Shown here: positions 1 to 8,015 of the stretch, one piece after another
Numbering within the stretch: position 1 is the stretch's first letter
Layout: every line of letters begins with the position of its first letter
Assembly: GCA_016302625.1 (NCBI GenBank)
Contig: JAEDNG010000016.1
Coordinates: forward strand, 1 to 10,755
Direction of reading: 5' to 3'
DNA length: 10,755 nt
Origin: Clostridiaceae bacterium
GTDB lineage: Bacteria; Bacillota; Clostridia; Oscillospirales; Acutalibacteraceae
Position numbers and translations under genes: made by a program
Notes under the pieces: generated by a model
Databases searched by the model: none
Seen by the model: only the letters and a program-made list of their open reading frames with translations
What the model was told of the DNA's origin: nothing

Positions 1-75
1 GGGGACGATATAACCCTTAAATTCGCGGACGGCAGTGCTGTTTGCAGAGTAACGGAAAAGGAGAAAACAAATTGA
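1..75 (+). CDS. xseA: Exodeoxyribonuclease VII large subunit, C-terminal end (partial)
   Basis: Only the last 24 codons and the TGA are present. They read in frame from base 1 and include the stretch GDDITLKFADGSAVCRV. This matches the usual XseA C-terminus, a short beta-rich tail with a 'GD.I.L.F.DG.a.c.V' pattern. The assignment also rests on position: xseB starts on the overlapping bases TTGA (72-75), so the two subunits of exonuclease VII are translationally coupled. XseA carries the catalytic subunit of this single-strand-specific DNA exonuclease. Nothing can be said about its catalytic part, which lies upstream of the window. Confidence 0.8.
   Translation, partial: GDDITLKFADGSAVCRVTEKEKTN
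59..63 (+). promoter_or_regulatory. Ribosome binding site of xseB (decides the TTG start)
   Basis: AGGAG lies 8 bases upstream of the TTG at 72, inside the last codons of xseA. An earlier in-frame TTG at 42 has no such site. This supports the 70-residue XseB and a non-ATG start. Confidence 0.7.
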
Positions 76-284
76 GCAATAACACCGATTTTGAAGCGTC
101 GCTTTTAGAGCTTGAAAAAATAGTCGAAAAGCTTGAGGGCGGCGAAATATCGCTTGACGAATCAATAAAGCTGTTTGAAAAAGGAATGGAGCTGTCAAAC
201 GACTGCCGCAAAACCCTTGATAATGCAAGGCAGAAAATAATAACGCTGACAGAGGCGGAAAAGGAAGCTGAAAGTGATGACTGA
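72..284 (+). CDS. xseB: Exodeoxyribonuclease VII small subunit
   Basis: This is a 70-residue acidic, all-helical protein. It shows the typical XseB pattern: FEASLLELEKIVEKLEGGE (residues 7-25), then SLDESIKLFEKGMEL and a final helix with CRKTLDNARQKI. XseB is the small subunit that binds in many copies to XseA to form exonuclease VII, which degrades single-stranded DNA to oligonucleotides in the cytoplasm. The TTG start at 72 is preferred over the TTG at 42 because AGGAG sits 8 bases before it and the family normally begins just before this first helix. The start overlaps the xseA stop, and the 3' end overlaps ispA by 8 bases, so coupled translation is likely. The length is normal for the family (about 70-80 residues). 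Confidence 0.93.
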   Translation: MSNNTDFEASLLELEKIVEKLEGGEISLDESIKLFEKGMELSNDCRKTLDNARQKIITLTEAEKEAESDD

Positions 285-1155
285 CGGTTTTTTTGAAAGC
301 TATTTACCGATGATTGAAAGCCGTATTGAAGAATTACTGCCGACAAGCGGCGAAAAGTACGGCGAAGCGGTAAAAGCAATGAGATACAGTCTGCTTTCCG
401 GCGGAAAGCGAATAAGACCGATTTTACTGCTTGAATTTTATAAGCTGTGCGGCGGCGAGGGCGACAAGGCGCTGAATTTTGCCGCGGCGCTCGAAATGGT
501 ACATACCTATTCGCTTATTCACGACGATTTGCCCTGTATGGACAACGACGATATGCGAAGAGGTAAACCCTCCTGTCATAAGGCTTTCGGCGAGGATACC
601 GCCCTGCTTGCGGGTGACGCGCTTTTGACCTATGCGTTTTCTGCTGCCGCCGCCACTAAGGATTTGCCTGCCGAGCGTGTTTTAAAGGCAATTTCGGTTT
701 TAGCCGAAAAAGCGGGGATAACCGGCATGATAGGCGGTCAGGTAATGGATTTGAGCTTTGAAAAAACCGGAACCGACGCGGACGGACTTGAATGTATGTA
801 CCTTAAAAAAACCTCCTGCCTGCTTGAAGCGGCGGCGATGTGCGGCTGTATTTTGGCGGGAGCGGACGATACTCATATTGAATACGCCTCTGAATATGCT
901 AAAAAGGTCGGTCTTGCTTTTCAGATTATCGACGATATACTTGACTGCACCTCGGACGAGGCGACCCTCGGAAAGCCGATAGGAAGCGACGAGAAAAACG
1001 GGAAGACTACTTATGTAAGCCTATTCGGACTTCAAAAATCGCGCGAAAAGGCGGCTGAGCTTTCGGCGGAGGCTACCGAAATTCTCGGAAAGTTTGACGG
1101 TGACAGCAAAAACCTTACCGAGCTTACAAAATATCTGCTTGACAGAAAGTATTAA
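277..1155 (+). CDS. ispA: Polyprenyl synthetase, farnesyl-diphosphate synthase type
   Basis: The enzyme condenses isopentenyl diphosphate with dimethylallyl and geranyl diphosphate to give farnesyl diphosphate, the precursor of undecaprenyl phosphate and quinones. All trans-prenyltransferase landmarks are present in the 292 residues. GGKRIRP is at 42-48. The first aspartate-rich motif is DDLPCMD at 83-89 (two residues between D84 and the later aspartate, as in bacterial FPP synthases). GQVMDL is at 154-159, KKTS at 177-180, and the second aspartate motif DDILD at 219-223. A tyrosine five residues before the first motif (Y78) is what E. coli-type IspA has and fits a C15 product. The ATG at 277 has AGGAAG 9 bases upstream; a GTG at 274 would add one residue. 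The start overlaps xseB. The downstream dxs supplies the same pathway. Confidence 0.92.
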   Translation: MTDGFFESYLPMIESRIEELLPTSGEKYGEAVKAMRYSLLSGGKRIRPILLLEFYKLCGGEGDKALNFAAALEMVHTYSLIHDDLPCMDNDDMRRGKPSCHKAFGEDTALLAGDALLTYAFSAAAATKDLPAERVLKAISVLAEKAGITGMIGGQVMDLSFEKTGTDADGLECMYLKKTSCLLEAAAMCGCILAGADDTHIEYASEYAKKVGLAFQIIDDILDCTSDEATLGKPIGSDEKNGKTTYVSLFGLQKSREKAAELSAEATEILGKFDGDSKNLTELTKYLLDRKY

Positions 1156-1171
1156 AGGACTGTAATTATAA

Positions 1172-3007
1172 TTGGAATATGAGCTATTAAGCAAAATAAA
1201 GTCTCCGGACGATGTTAAAAAGCTTAATGATAATGAAATTTTGCTCCTTTGCGGAGAAATACGTGACTGCATTGTTAAAACCGTCTCTAAAAACGGCGGA
1301 CATTTAGCGTCCAACCTCGGCGCAGTGGAGCTTACAGTAGCGCTCCACAGGAGCTTTTCCTCACCCGATGACGCTATTATTTTCGACGTCGGACATCAGT
1401 GCTATACCCACAAGCTTTTAACCGGACGGTTCGAACAATTTTCGTCTATACGCACCGAGAACGGGCTGTCGGGCTATATGCGCCCCGACGAGAGCGAGCA
1501 CGACCCGTTTATAACGGGACACAGCAGTAATTCCATTTCGGCGGCGTACGGCATCTACCGCGCGAAAAAGCTTAAAGGTGAAAACGGAACGGCGGTCGCG
1601 GTCATAGGCGACGGTGCAATGACCGGCGGCATGGCGTATGAGGCGCTTAACAATGCCGGAAGCGGAAGAAGCAATTTTATCGTAGTGCTTAACGATAATA
1701 AAATGTCTATTTCAAGAAATGTCGGAGCCCTTGCAAGAAGTCTCACCAAAATGCGCAACAAACCGCATTACCATCACTTCAAATTCGCGTTAAGCCATTT
1801 TCTGCTCGCAATTCCGCTTATCGGAAAGCCGCTTAACAGCGCGGTTTATTCTCTTAAGGAATCGGTAAAGGGACTTGTATATAAAAACAATATATTCACG
1901 GCGTTGGGCTTTAACTATTTAGGCCCTGTCGACGGGCATAACGTAAAGGCGATGGAACAGCTTTTTAAGGTGGCGCAGACCTATTCAAGACCCTCGCTTA
2001 TTCACGTTATAACTACCAAGGGCAAAGGCTATTCCTACGCCGAATCCTCTCCGAAAAGCTATCACGGCGTTTCGCCCTTTGATATAGACACAGGCGCCGC
2101 CGAAAGCGGCAAAACAACATATTCGGATATAGCCGGAAGCACACTATGCTCTCTTGCCGAAAGTGACGGTAAAATCTGCGCCATAACCGCCGCAATGACC
2201 TCGGGTACGGGACTTACCGAGTTTGCAGGAAGGTTTAAAAGCAGATTTTTTGACGTAGGAATTGCCGAGGAACACGCGGTCACCTTTGCGGCCGGGCTTG
2301 CAAGGGGTGGCATGAAGCCGTTTTTCGTGGTATATTCCTCATTTTTGCAGCGCGGCTTTGACCAAGTTATTCACGATATTGCGATAGGCGGTTTTCCTGT
2401 ACGCCTGCTTATTGACAGGGCGGGTATAGTAGGCGAGGACGGAGAAACGCATCAGGGGCTTTTTGACGTAGCGTTTCTTATCACTGTTCCGGGTATGACG
2501 GTGTATTCCCCCTGCTATTATAAGGAGCTCCGATACGATATTAAAAAAGCGGCGGAGAGCGAAACATTCTGCGCCGTAAGATATCCGCGCGGCTGTGAAA
2601 AGCAAGAACCCGACGCGGACTTCTCCGACGATTACACCGTCTTCGGCGGCAACGGTAAAAAAGCGCTTGTAACCTACGGCAGACTTTTTTCAAACGCACT
2701 TGACGCTAAAGAAAAATGCCCCGAAATCACCGTTATAAAGCTCAATAAAATCTATCCCTTAAACGATGAATTTATAAAAGAGCTTGAAAAATACAGTGAG
2801 ATACACTTTTTTGAGGAGGGTATCAGAAACGGCGGAATAGCCGAGCTTACCGCCGCGCGGCTTTTGGAGGACGGTTTTGAGGGAAAGTATAAAATCCACG
2901 CGGTGGACAAATTTGTACCGACTGCCGCCGTGTCCGACGCTATAAAAAACTGCGGACTTGATACCGAAAGCATGATACGCGCTATGGCGGGTGATAATAA
3001 TGAGTGA
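1172..3007 (+). CDS. dxs: 1-deoxy-D-xylulose-5-phosphate synthase
   Basis: This thiamine-diphosphate enzyme joins pyruvate and glyceraldehyde 3-phosphate to form DXP, the first step of the MEP isoprenoid pathway. At 611 residues it has normal length. The N-terminal TPP domain carries GGHLASNLGAVEL (42-54), FDVGHQ (71-76) and the metal/TPP motif from GDGAMTGG (146-153) to LNDN (173-176). The pyrimidine-binding domain has GIAEEHAVTF (363-372), where E366 matches the catalytic glutamate, and DRAGIVGEDGETHQG (415-429). The transketolase C-terminal domain follows from about 490. The start is a TTG with AAAGGA about 12 bases upstream, a rather long spacing; the nearby ATG at 1179 is out of frame. 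The stop overlaps the tlyA start by 8 bases. Placement directly after ispA groups two isoprenoid genes. Confidence 0.96.
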   Translation: MEYELLSKIKSPDDVKKLNDNEILLLCGEIRDCIVKTVSKNGGHLASNLGAVELTVALHRSFSSPDDAIIFDVGHQCYTHKLLTGRFEQFSSIRTENGLSGYMRPDESEHDPFITGHSSNSISAAYGIYRAKKLKGENGTAVAVIGDGAMTGGMAYEALNNAGSGRSNFIVVLNDNKMSISRNVGALARSLTKMRNKPHYHHFKFALSHFLLAIPLIGKPLNSAVYSLKESVKGLVYKNNIFTALGFNYLGPVDGHNVKAMEQLFKVAQTYSRPSLIHVITTKGKGYSYAESSPKSYHGVSPFDIDTGAAESGKTTYSDIAGSTLCSLAESDGKICAITAAMTSGTGLTEFAGRFKSRFFDVGIAEEHAVTFAAGLARGGMKPFFVVYSSFLQRGFDQVIHDIAIGGFPVRLLIDRAGIVGEDGETHQGLFDVAFLITVPGMTVYSPCYYKELRYDIKKAAESETFCAVRYPRGCEKQEPDADFSDDYTVFGGNGKKALVTYGRLFSNALDAKEKCPEITVIKLNKIYPLNDEFIKELEKYSEIHFFEEGIRNGGIAELTAARLLEDGFEGKYKIHAVDKFVPTAAVSDAIKNCGLDTESMIRAMAGDNNE

Positions 3008-3809
3008 AAAGTTAAGACTTGATGTTGCGCTTACCGAACGCGGCTTTGCGGAAAGCCGCGAAAAGGCAAAAGCGCTTATAATGTCGGGAATTGTCTATGT
3101 AAACAATCAAAAATCCGACAAGGCGGGAAATACAGTAAAGCCCGACGATATAATCGAGGTGCGCGGCGAAACCTTAAAATATGTAAGCCGCGGAGGACTT
3201 AAGCTTGAAAAAGCTATCAAAAGCTTTAATATTAATTTAAAAGACTGCGTATGCGCGGATATCGGCGCGTCAACAGGCGGCTTTACAGACTGTATGCTGC
3301 AAAACGGAGCGAAAAAGGTCTACTCGATAGATGTCGGCTACGGTCAGCTTGCGTGGAAGCTTCGCACAGACGGGCGCGTAATCAATCTTGAACGCACCAA
3401 TTTCCGTTATGTAACAAAAGAGCAGGTTCCGGATTTGCTGGATTTTGCCTCGGTAGACGTTTCGTTTATTTCACTTTATCATATTTTACCGAATTTGCAC
3501 ATACTGCTTAATGACGGCGGAAAAGCGGTCTGCCTTATAAAGCCGCAGTTTGAGGCAGGAAAAGAAAACGTCGGCAAAAAGGGCGTTGTGCGCGACAGGT
3601 CTGTGCATATCTCGGTTATTGAAAAGATTGTTTCACTGGTAAACGAAAACGGTTTTTCGCTTTTGGGCCTTGATTTTTCTCCCATAAAGGGACCCGAGGG
3701 CAATATAGAATATTTATGCTTTATCGAAAAAAGCAGCGAGCCGGAAAACAAATGCGGCGTCACAGCCGAGGAAATTGTCGAAAGCTCGTATCAAGCACTG
3801 AAAGGATGA
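3000..3809 (+). CDS. tlyA: TlyA/YqxC family rRNA 2'-O-methyltransferase (S4 + FtsJ-like)
   Basis: This 269-residue protein has an N-terminal S4 RNA-binding domain (about 4-65, RLDVALTERGFAESREKAK) and a Rossmann methyltransferase domain. The AdoMet-binding loop is DIGASTGGFTDCML (87-100), followed by YSIDVGYGQLAWKLR. The likely K-D-K-E tetrad is K68 (SRGGLKL), D153 (VDVSFIS), K181 (KPQFEAGKE) and E237 (GNIEYL). Mycobacterial TlyA methylates 16S and 23S rRNA ribose and gives capreomycin sensitivity; older 'haemolysin' names for this family are misleading. The target in Clostridia is not established. The ATG at 3000 fits the family N-terminus better than a GTG at 2991, which would add three residues. 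It overlaps the end of dxs and is followed 4 bases later by nadK. Confidence 0.92.
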   Translation: MSEKLRLDVALTERGFAESREKAKALIMSGIVYVNNQKSDKAGNTVKPDDIIEVRGETLKYVSRGGLKLEKAIKSFNINLKDCVCADIGASTGGFTDCMLQNGAKKVYSIDVGYGQLAWKLRTDGRVINLERTNFRYVTKEQVPDLLDFASVDVSFISLYHILPNLHILLNDGGKAVCLIKPQFEAGKENVGKKGVVRDRSVHISVIEKIVSLVNENGFSLLGLDFSPIKGPEGNIEYLCFIEKSSEPENKCGVTAEEIVESSYQALKG

Positions 3810-3813
3810 GATT

Positions 3814-4659
3814 ATGAAGGTCGCGGTTTTGCCCAATCTTGATAAGCGCGGCTCGGCTGAGGTGGTCGAGAAGCTCGGTGTTATTTTAAAAAACGAGGGG
3901 ATTGACGCTTATTTGCCGGAGAATATCTGCGCAGGCGGCTTTAATCATCTTCCCGAAGAACAGCTTTATAAAATCGCCGACCTTATAATTACTATTGGCG
4001 GCGACGGTACTATTATCCGCTATGCCAAGCGCGCCGCGCTCGATAATAAGCCGGTGCTCGGAATAAACGCGGGAAGAATGGGCTATCTCGCGAATATCGA
4101 GCAGAACGAGCTGGGACTTTTGTCAAAGCTTAAAACAGGCGAATATTTTGTCGAAAAGCGTATGATGCTGTCGGTCAGCGTTTGTGAAAACGGCAAGCGG
4201 ATAAACGAGTTCAACGCTCTTAACGACGCGGTTATAACAAGCGGATTTATCGCGCGGATAATCGATATTTCGGTCGCGGTCGGCAGAGATACCATAAGCT
4301 ACCGCGCGGACGGACTTATTCTTTCAACCCCGACAGGCTCTACCGCCTATTCCATGTCGGCGGGCGGGCCGATTATCGACCCGCTTACCCAGAACATGTG
4401 TATTACGCCGATTTGCTCACATTCTCTTTCCGCAAAGCCGATATTGTTAGGCACCGAGAATACAATAAAAGTTAAAGCGTATTCCAAAAAGCGAGCCGAC
4501 ATTTATCTTACGGTGGACGGAAGAAAGGTCTGCGGCATAAAACCCCATACCGAAATATACATTCAGAAATCCAAGCAGTTTGCAAAGCTTGTACGTCTTA
4601 ACGACCGGTCGTTTTACAAGACCCTTTCAAACAAATTCAGAGATAGCAGGAGCGTCTGA
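3814..4659 (+). CDS. nadK: NAD kinase
   Basis: NAD kinase phosphorylates NAD to NADP in the cytoplasm. The 281-residue protein has the diagnostic GGDGT motif at 62-66 (IITIGGDGTIIRYA), LGINAGRMGYLA (82-93), the NAD-contacting LNDAVI (136-141) and the glycine-rich block DGLILSTPTGSTAYS (166-180), followed by GGPIIDP. The C-terminal beta domain contains LTVDGRK (232-238). The ATG has AAAGGA 7 bases upstream, overlapping the tlyA stop. Length and motifs are ordinary for the Firmicutes PpnK group. It ends one base before the argR start. Confidence 0.95.
   Translation: MKVAVLPNLDKRGSAEVVEKLGVILKNEGIDAYLPENICAGGFNHLPEEQLYKIADLIITIGGDGTIIRYAKRAALDNKPVLGINAGRMGYLANIEQNELGLLSKLKTGEYFVEKRMMLSVSVCENGKRINEFNALNDAVITSGFIARIIDISVAVGRDTISYRADGLILSTPTGSTAYSMSAGGPIIDPLTQNMCITPICSHSLSAKPILLGTENTIKVKAYSKKRADIYLTVDGRKVCGIKPHTEIYIQKSKQFAKLVRLNDRSFYKTLSNKFRDSRSV
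4648..4652 (+). promoter_or_regulatory. Ribosome binding site of argR (decides the start)
   Basis: AGGAG lies 8 bases before the ATG at 4661, within the last codons of nadK. It selects the 151-residue ArgR over a longer in-frame reading from 4580 whose extra residues are only nadK sequence in another frame. Confidence 0.7.
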
Positions 4660-4660
4660 C

Positions 4661-5116
4661 ATGAAAAGTAAAAGACAGGAAAAAATTTTGGAGCTAATAA
4701 AGGAAAAGATTTTTTTGACCCAGGAGGATTTGCAAAACGAGCTTTTGGCTCTCGGCTATAACGTGACCCAGTCGACCGTTTCAAGGGATATTAAGGAGCT
4801 GCGCATTATAAAAGGTCACGACGCGAACGGCAATTACAGGTATATAACAGGCGAATTGCCCTCTGTGGGTTCTCAGACGGGCGAGCATTACCGCGAGCTT
4901 TTTTCACGTTCGGTCAAAAGTATAGCATTCTCGCTTAACAACGTGGTTGTAAAATGCTTTACGGGAACGGCGCAGGGAGCCTGCGTAGCGGTGGACGAGC
5001 TTTTCGGCGGCATGATGTTAGGCTCTCTTGCGGGAGACGATACGATTATTATTGTAACGCGCGGCGAAACTCAGTCGGCACAGCTTGCAGGCGAGCTTCA
5101 AAAACTACTAAAATAA
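4661..5116 (+). CDS. argR: Arginine repressor ArgR/AhrC
   Basis: This is an arginine-dependent hexameric transcription regulator that represses arginine biosynthesis and, in Firmicutes, often activates catabolism. At 151 residues it has normal length. The N-terminal winged helix (about 1-65) has the recognition segment TQSTVSRDIKEL (36-47). The C-terminal oligomerisation and arginine-binding domain (about 80-151) contains KCFTGTAQGACVAVDEL (98-114) and the arginine-contacting GDD at 125-127 (GSLAGDDTI). The gene lies between nadK and recN, as in Bacillus and Clostridium, away from arginine biosynthesis genes, so it probably acts in trans. No convincing ARG box lies next to it. Confidence 0.95.
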   Translation: MKSKRQEKILELIKEKIFLTQEDLQNELLALGYNVTQSTVSRDIKELRIIKGHDANGNYRYITGELPSVGSQTGEHYRELFSRSVKSIAFSLNNVVVKCFTGTAQGACVAVDELFGGMMLGSLAGDDTIIIVTRGETQSAQLAGELQKLLK

Positions 5117-5128
5117 CGGGGAAGAAAA

Positions 5129-6805
5129 ATGCTTAAATTTCTTCATATTGAAAATATCGCCGTAATAGAACAGTCGGATATCGAATTTTCTGAAGGGTTT
5201 AATGTTTTGACGGGCGAAACCGGCGCCGGTAAATCTATAGTTATCGACTCCATAAACGCTGTGCTGGGTGCCAGAACTTCAAAGGAGCTTATCCGCGCCG
5301 GCTGTGACACAGCCGAGGTTTCTGCGGTTTTCGGAGGGTTTAACGATTATACGGCGGGGGTTTTGTCGGATTACGGCTTTGCTCCCGACGAGGACGGCAA
5401 TATCGTCATTAGACGGCGGCTGTCGGCAAACGGAAAGGGGCTTATTAAGCTTAACGACCGCCCCGCCTCCGCGGCTGAACTTAAGCAAATCGGGAAAAGT
5501 CTTATTAATATACACGGTCAGCACGATAATCAGGCGCTTTTAGACCCCGAAAGCCACATTGAATACATAGACGCGGTTGCGGAAAACAAGGATATCAGAC
5601 AAACGTACTACGAGGAATTCCGCAATCTCAATAAAATCCGCAGGGAATTAGAGGCTACCGAAACCGACGAGGACGAAAAGCGGAAAGAAACCGACCTTTT
5701 AAAATACCAGATAAACGAGCTTGAAACCGCTGATATAAAGCCGGGAGAAATTGCAGAGCTTAAACATAAGCTTCAAATTGCCAGAAGCTATCAGACAACG
5801 GCGGAGGCTTTGTCAAAGGCGTATTCAGCGCTTAAAGGAAACGATGATTTTGACGGCGCGTCGTCACTTCTGGAAAGCGCTGTAAGGTCGCTTTCCTCCC
5901 TAAAATCAGAGGATTGGGACAGACAGTCGGAAAAGCTTACGGACGCGCTTTCTGTAATCGAGGACGTATCCGCCGAAGTAAGCGATTTTCTCTACAACAG
6001 CGAATACCCGGACATGAATGCGGACGAAATCAATGCAAGGCTTGACTTTTTAGATAAGCTTATGCTAAAATACGGAAACAGCGAGGAGGAAATGCTCGAC
6101 TTTTTAAACGGTGCCAAGGTACGGCTTGATGAGATAAATTCCTCGGAAAGAAAGATAGCCGAATTGTCCGATTTGCTTGATAAATCGACCGAAAGGCTGA
6201 TACTGCTCGGAGAGGAACTTACAAAATCGAGGACCGAAGCCGCCGCCGAATTCCAAAAGCAGGTCTGCGATATATTGAATTATCTTAATATGCCGTCGGT
6301 ACGCTTTACGGTGGATATCAAAAAAGGCAGATATACAAAACGCGGCTGTGACAACGTGGAATTTTTGATTTCCGCTAATGAGGGAGAGAGCGTAAAGCCG
6401 CTTGCGAAAATCGCGTCGGGCGGCGAGCTGTCCCGCGTGATGTTGGCGATAAAAAGCGTACTGCTTGACAAGGACCGTATCGGGACTATGATTTTCGACG
6501 AGATTGATACGGGAATCAGCGGCTATACCGCCGGAAAGGTAGGCACTCAGCTGAAAAAGGTATCGAAAAACCGTCAGGTTATATGCGTTACCCACTTAGC
6601 GCAGATTGCCGCCATGGCGGACAATCATTTACTGATAGAAAAAAATACCGAAAACGGACGCACCTTTACAAGGGTAGAGCCTCTTTCATATGAACAGCGG
6701 ATAAGCGAAATCGCACGGATTATGTCGGGCGCTAAGCTTACCGAGAATTTATATAATTCAGCAAAAGAATTAGTAGACAGGAGCAAAAACGATGACAATT
6801 TATGA
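5129..6805 (+). CDS. recN: DNA repair protein RecN
   Basis: RecN is an SMC-like ATPase that gathers at double-strand breaks and promotes RecA-dependent repair. The 558 residues show a split ABC ATPase. Walker A is GETGAGKS (29-36) and the Q-loop region is NIHGQHDNQALLDP (127-140). A central coiled coil runs from about 155 to 375, rich in E/K/L. The ABC signature SGGELSR is at 430-436, Walker B MIFDEIDTGISG at 454-465, and the switch histidine H489 lies in CVTHLAQIA. The coiled coil is short, as is normal for RecN. The ATG has GGGGA 6 bases upstream. The last 14 bases overlap tyrS. An antisense open frame of 163 codons inside it is treated as a shadow. Confidence 0.95.
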   Translation: MLKFLHIENIAVIEQSDIEFSEGFNVLTGETGAGKSIVIDSINAVLGARTSKELIRAGCDTAEVSAVFGGFNDYTAGVLSDYGFAPDEDGNIVIRRRLSANGKGLIKLNDRPASAAELKQIGKSLINIHGQHDNQALLDPESHIEYIDAVAENKDIRQTYYEEFRNLNKIRRELEATETDEDEKRKETDLLKYQINELETADIKPGEIAELKHKLQIARSYQTTAEALSKAYSALKGNDDFDGASSLLESAVRSLSSLKSEDWDRQSEKLTDALSVIEDVSAEVSDFLYNSEYPDMNADEINARLDFLDKLMLKYGNSEEEMLDFLNGAKVRLDEINSSERKIAELSDLLDKSTERLILLGEELTKSRTEAAAEFQKQVCDILNYLNMPSVRFTVDIKKGRYTKRGCDNVEFLISANEGESVKPLAKIASGGELSRVMLAIKSVLLDKDRIGTMIFDEIDTGISGYTAGKVGTQLKKVSKNRQVICVTHLAQIAAMADNHLLIEKNTENGRTFTRVEPLSYEQRISEIARIMSGAKLTENLYNSAKELVDRSKNDDNL

Positions 6806-8012
6806 CGAGCTTGTAGCCAGAGGACTTATAGCACAGGTAACCAATGAGGAAGAAATCAAGGAAATGATAAACAACGGCAAAGCCACCTTTTATATCGGCT
6901 TTGACTGCACCGCCGACAGCCTTACCGCCGGTCATTTTATGGCGCTTACCCTTATGAAGCGTCTGCAAATGGCGGGAAATAAGCCTATCGCGCTTATAGG
7001 CGGCGGCACTACCATGATAGGCGACCCCTCAGGCAGAACCGACATGCGTAAAATGCTTACAAAAGAGGATATAAACCATAATGCCGAGTGCTTTAAGCGC
7101 CAGATGGAGCGGTTTATCGATTTTTCCGACGGCAAGGCGATGATGATTAACAATGCCGACTGGCTTTTAAAGCTTAACTACGTTGAGCTTCTGCGCGAGG
7201 TAGGCGCTTGCTTCTCGGTCAACAATATGTTAAGAGCCGAGTGCTACAAGCAGAGAATGGAAAAAGGGCTCTCTTTCCTCGAATTCAACTATATGATAAT
7301 GCAGAGCTACGATTTCTATTATCTGTTTAAGGAATACGGCTGTAATATGCAGTTCGGCGGCGACGACCAGTGGAGCAACATGTTAGGCGGTACCGAGCTT
7401 ATAAGAAGAAAACTCGGCAAGGACGCTCACGCCATGACAATAACCCTGCTTACCGATTCGCAGGGGCATAAAATGGGTAAAACCGCCGGTAATGCCGTTT
7501 GGCTCGACCCCGACAAAACCTCGCCTTACGAGTTTTATCAGTATTGGCGCAATGTAGGCGACGCGGACGTTTTAAAGTGCATAAGAATGCTCACCTTCCT
7601 GCCGCTTGAGGAAATTGACAAGATGGACAAGTGGGAGGGCAGTCAGCTGAACACCGCGAAGGAAATTTTAGCCTATGAGCTTACAAGGCTGGTTCACGGC
7701 GAGGATGAAGCTGATAAAGCGCAATCCGCCGCAAAAGCGATATTTACAGGCGGCGGCTCGCATGAGAATATGCCGACCACAAAGCTTGAAGACCAAGACT
7801 TTACCGACGGTAAAATAGGACTGCTCGACATGATGGTTAAAGCGGAGCTTGCCGCTTCAAAGGGCGAGGCAAGACGGCTTGTAATTCAGGGCGGAGTCAG
7901 CATTAACGACGAAAAGATAACCGACCCGCAGTATTTGCTCGAAAAAGTAAGCTTTGAAAAAGATGTGATTCTTAAAAAAGGAAAGAAAGTTTTTCATAAG
8001 TTTGAAATATAA
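6792..8012 (+). CDS. tyrS: Tyrosyl-tRNA synthetase
   Basis: This class I synthetase charges tRNA-Tyr. It has 406 residues. The catalytic core has the adenylate region FYIGFDCTADSL, a HIGH-type motif read as LTAGH (44-48), and GGTTMIGDPSGRTDMR (71-86). The tyrosine pocket is Y167, Q171 and D174, followed by FGGDDQWSNM. The KMSKS-type loop is KMGKT (227-231). The anticodon-binding region is followed by a C-terminal S4 domain (about 340-406, with SKGEARRLVIQGGVSIN). The first histidine of HIGH is replaced by T45, while H48 is kept. The start has AGGAG 8 bases upstream inside recN and overlaps it by 14 bases in another frame. No room exists for a T-box leader, so expression should follow the operon. 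A terminator follows directly. Confidence 0.95.
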   Translation: MTIYDELVARGLIAQVTNEEEIKEMINNGKATFYIGFDCTADSLTAGHFMALTLMKRLQMAGNKPIALIGGGTTMIGDPSGRTDMRKMLTKEDINHNAECFKRQMERFIDFSDGKAMMINNADWLLKLNYVELLREVGACFSVNNMLRAECYKQRMEKGLSFLEFNYMIMQSYDFYYLFKEYGCNMQFGGDDQWSNMLGGTELIRRKLGKDAHAMTITLLTDSQGHKMGKTAGNAVWLDPDKTSPYEFYQYWRNVGDADVLKCIRMLTFLPLEEIDKMDKWEGSQLNTAKEILAYELTRLVHGEDEADKAQSAAKAIFTGGGSHENMPTTKLEDQDFTDGKIGLLDMMVKAELAASKGEARRLVIQGGVSINDEKITDPQYLLEKVSFEKDVILKKGKKVFHKFEI

Positions 8013-8015
8013 TAA

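Noticed and set aside
6104..6595. 163-codon open frame on the minus strand inside recN
   Set aside because: It lies wholly antisense to a well-supported recN with intact ATPase motifs. Its translation has no recognisable domain and is explained by codon bias of the recN frame.
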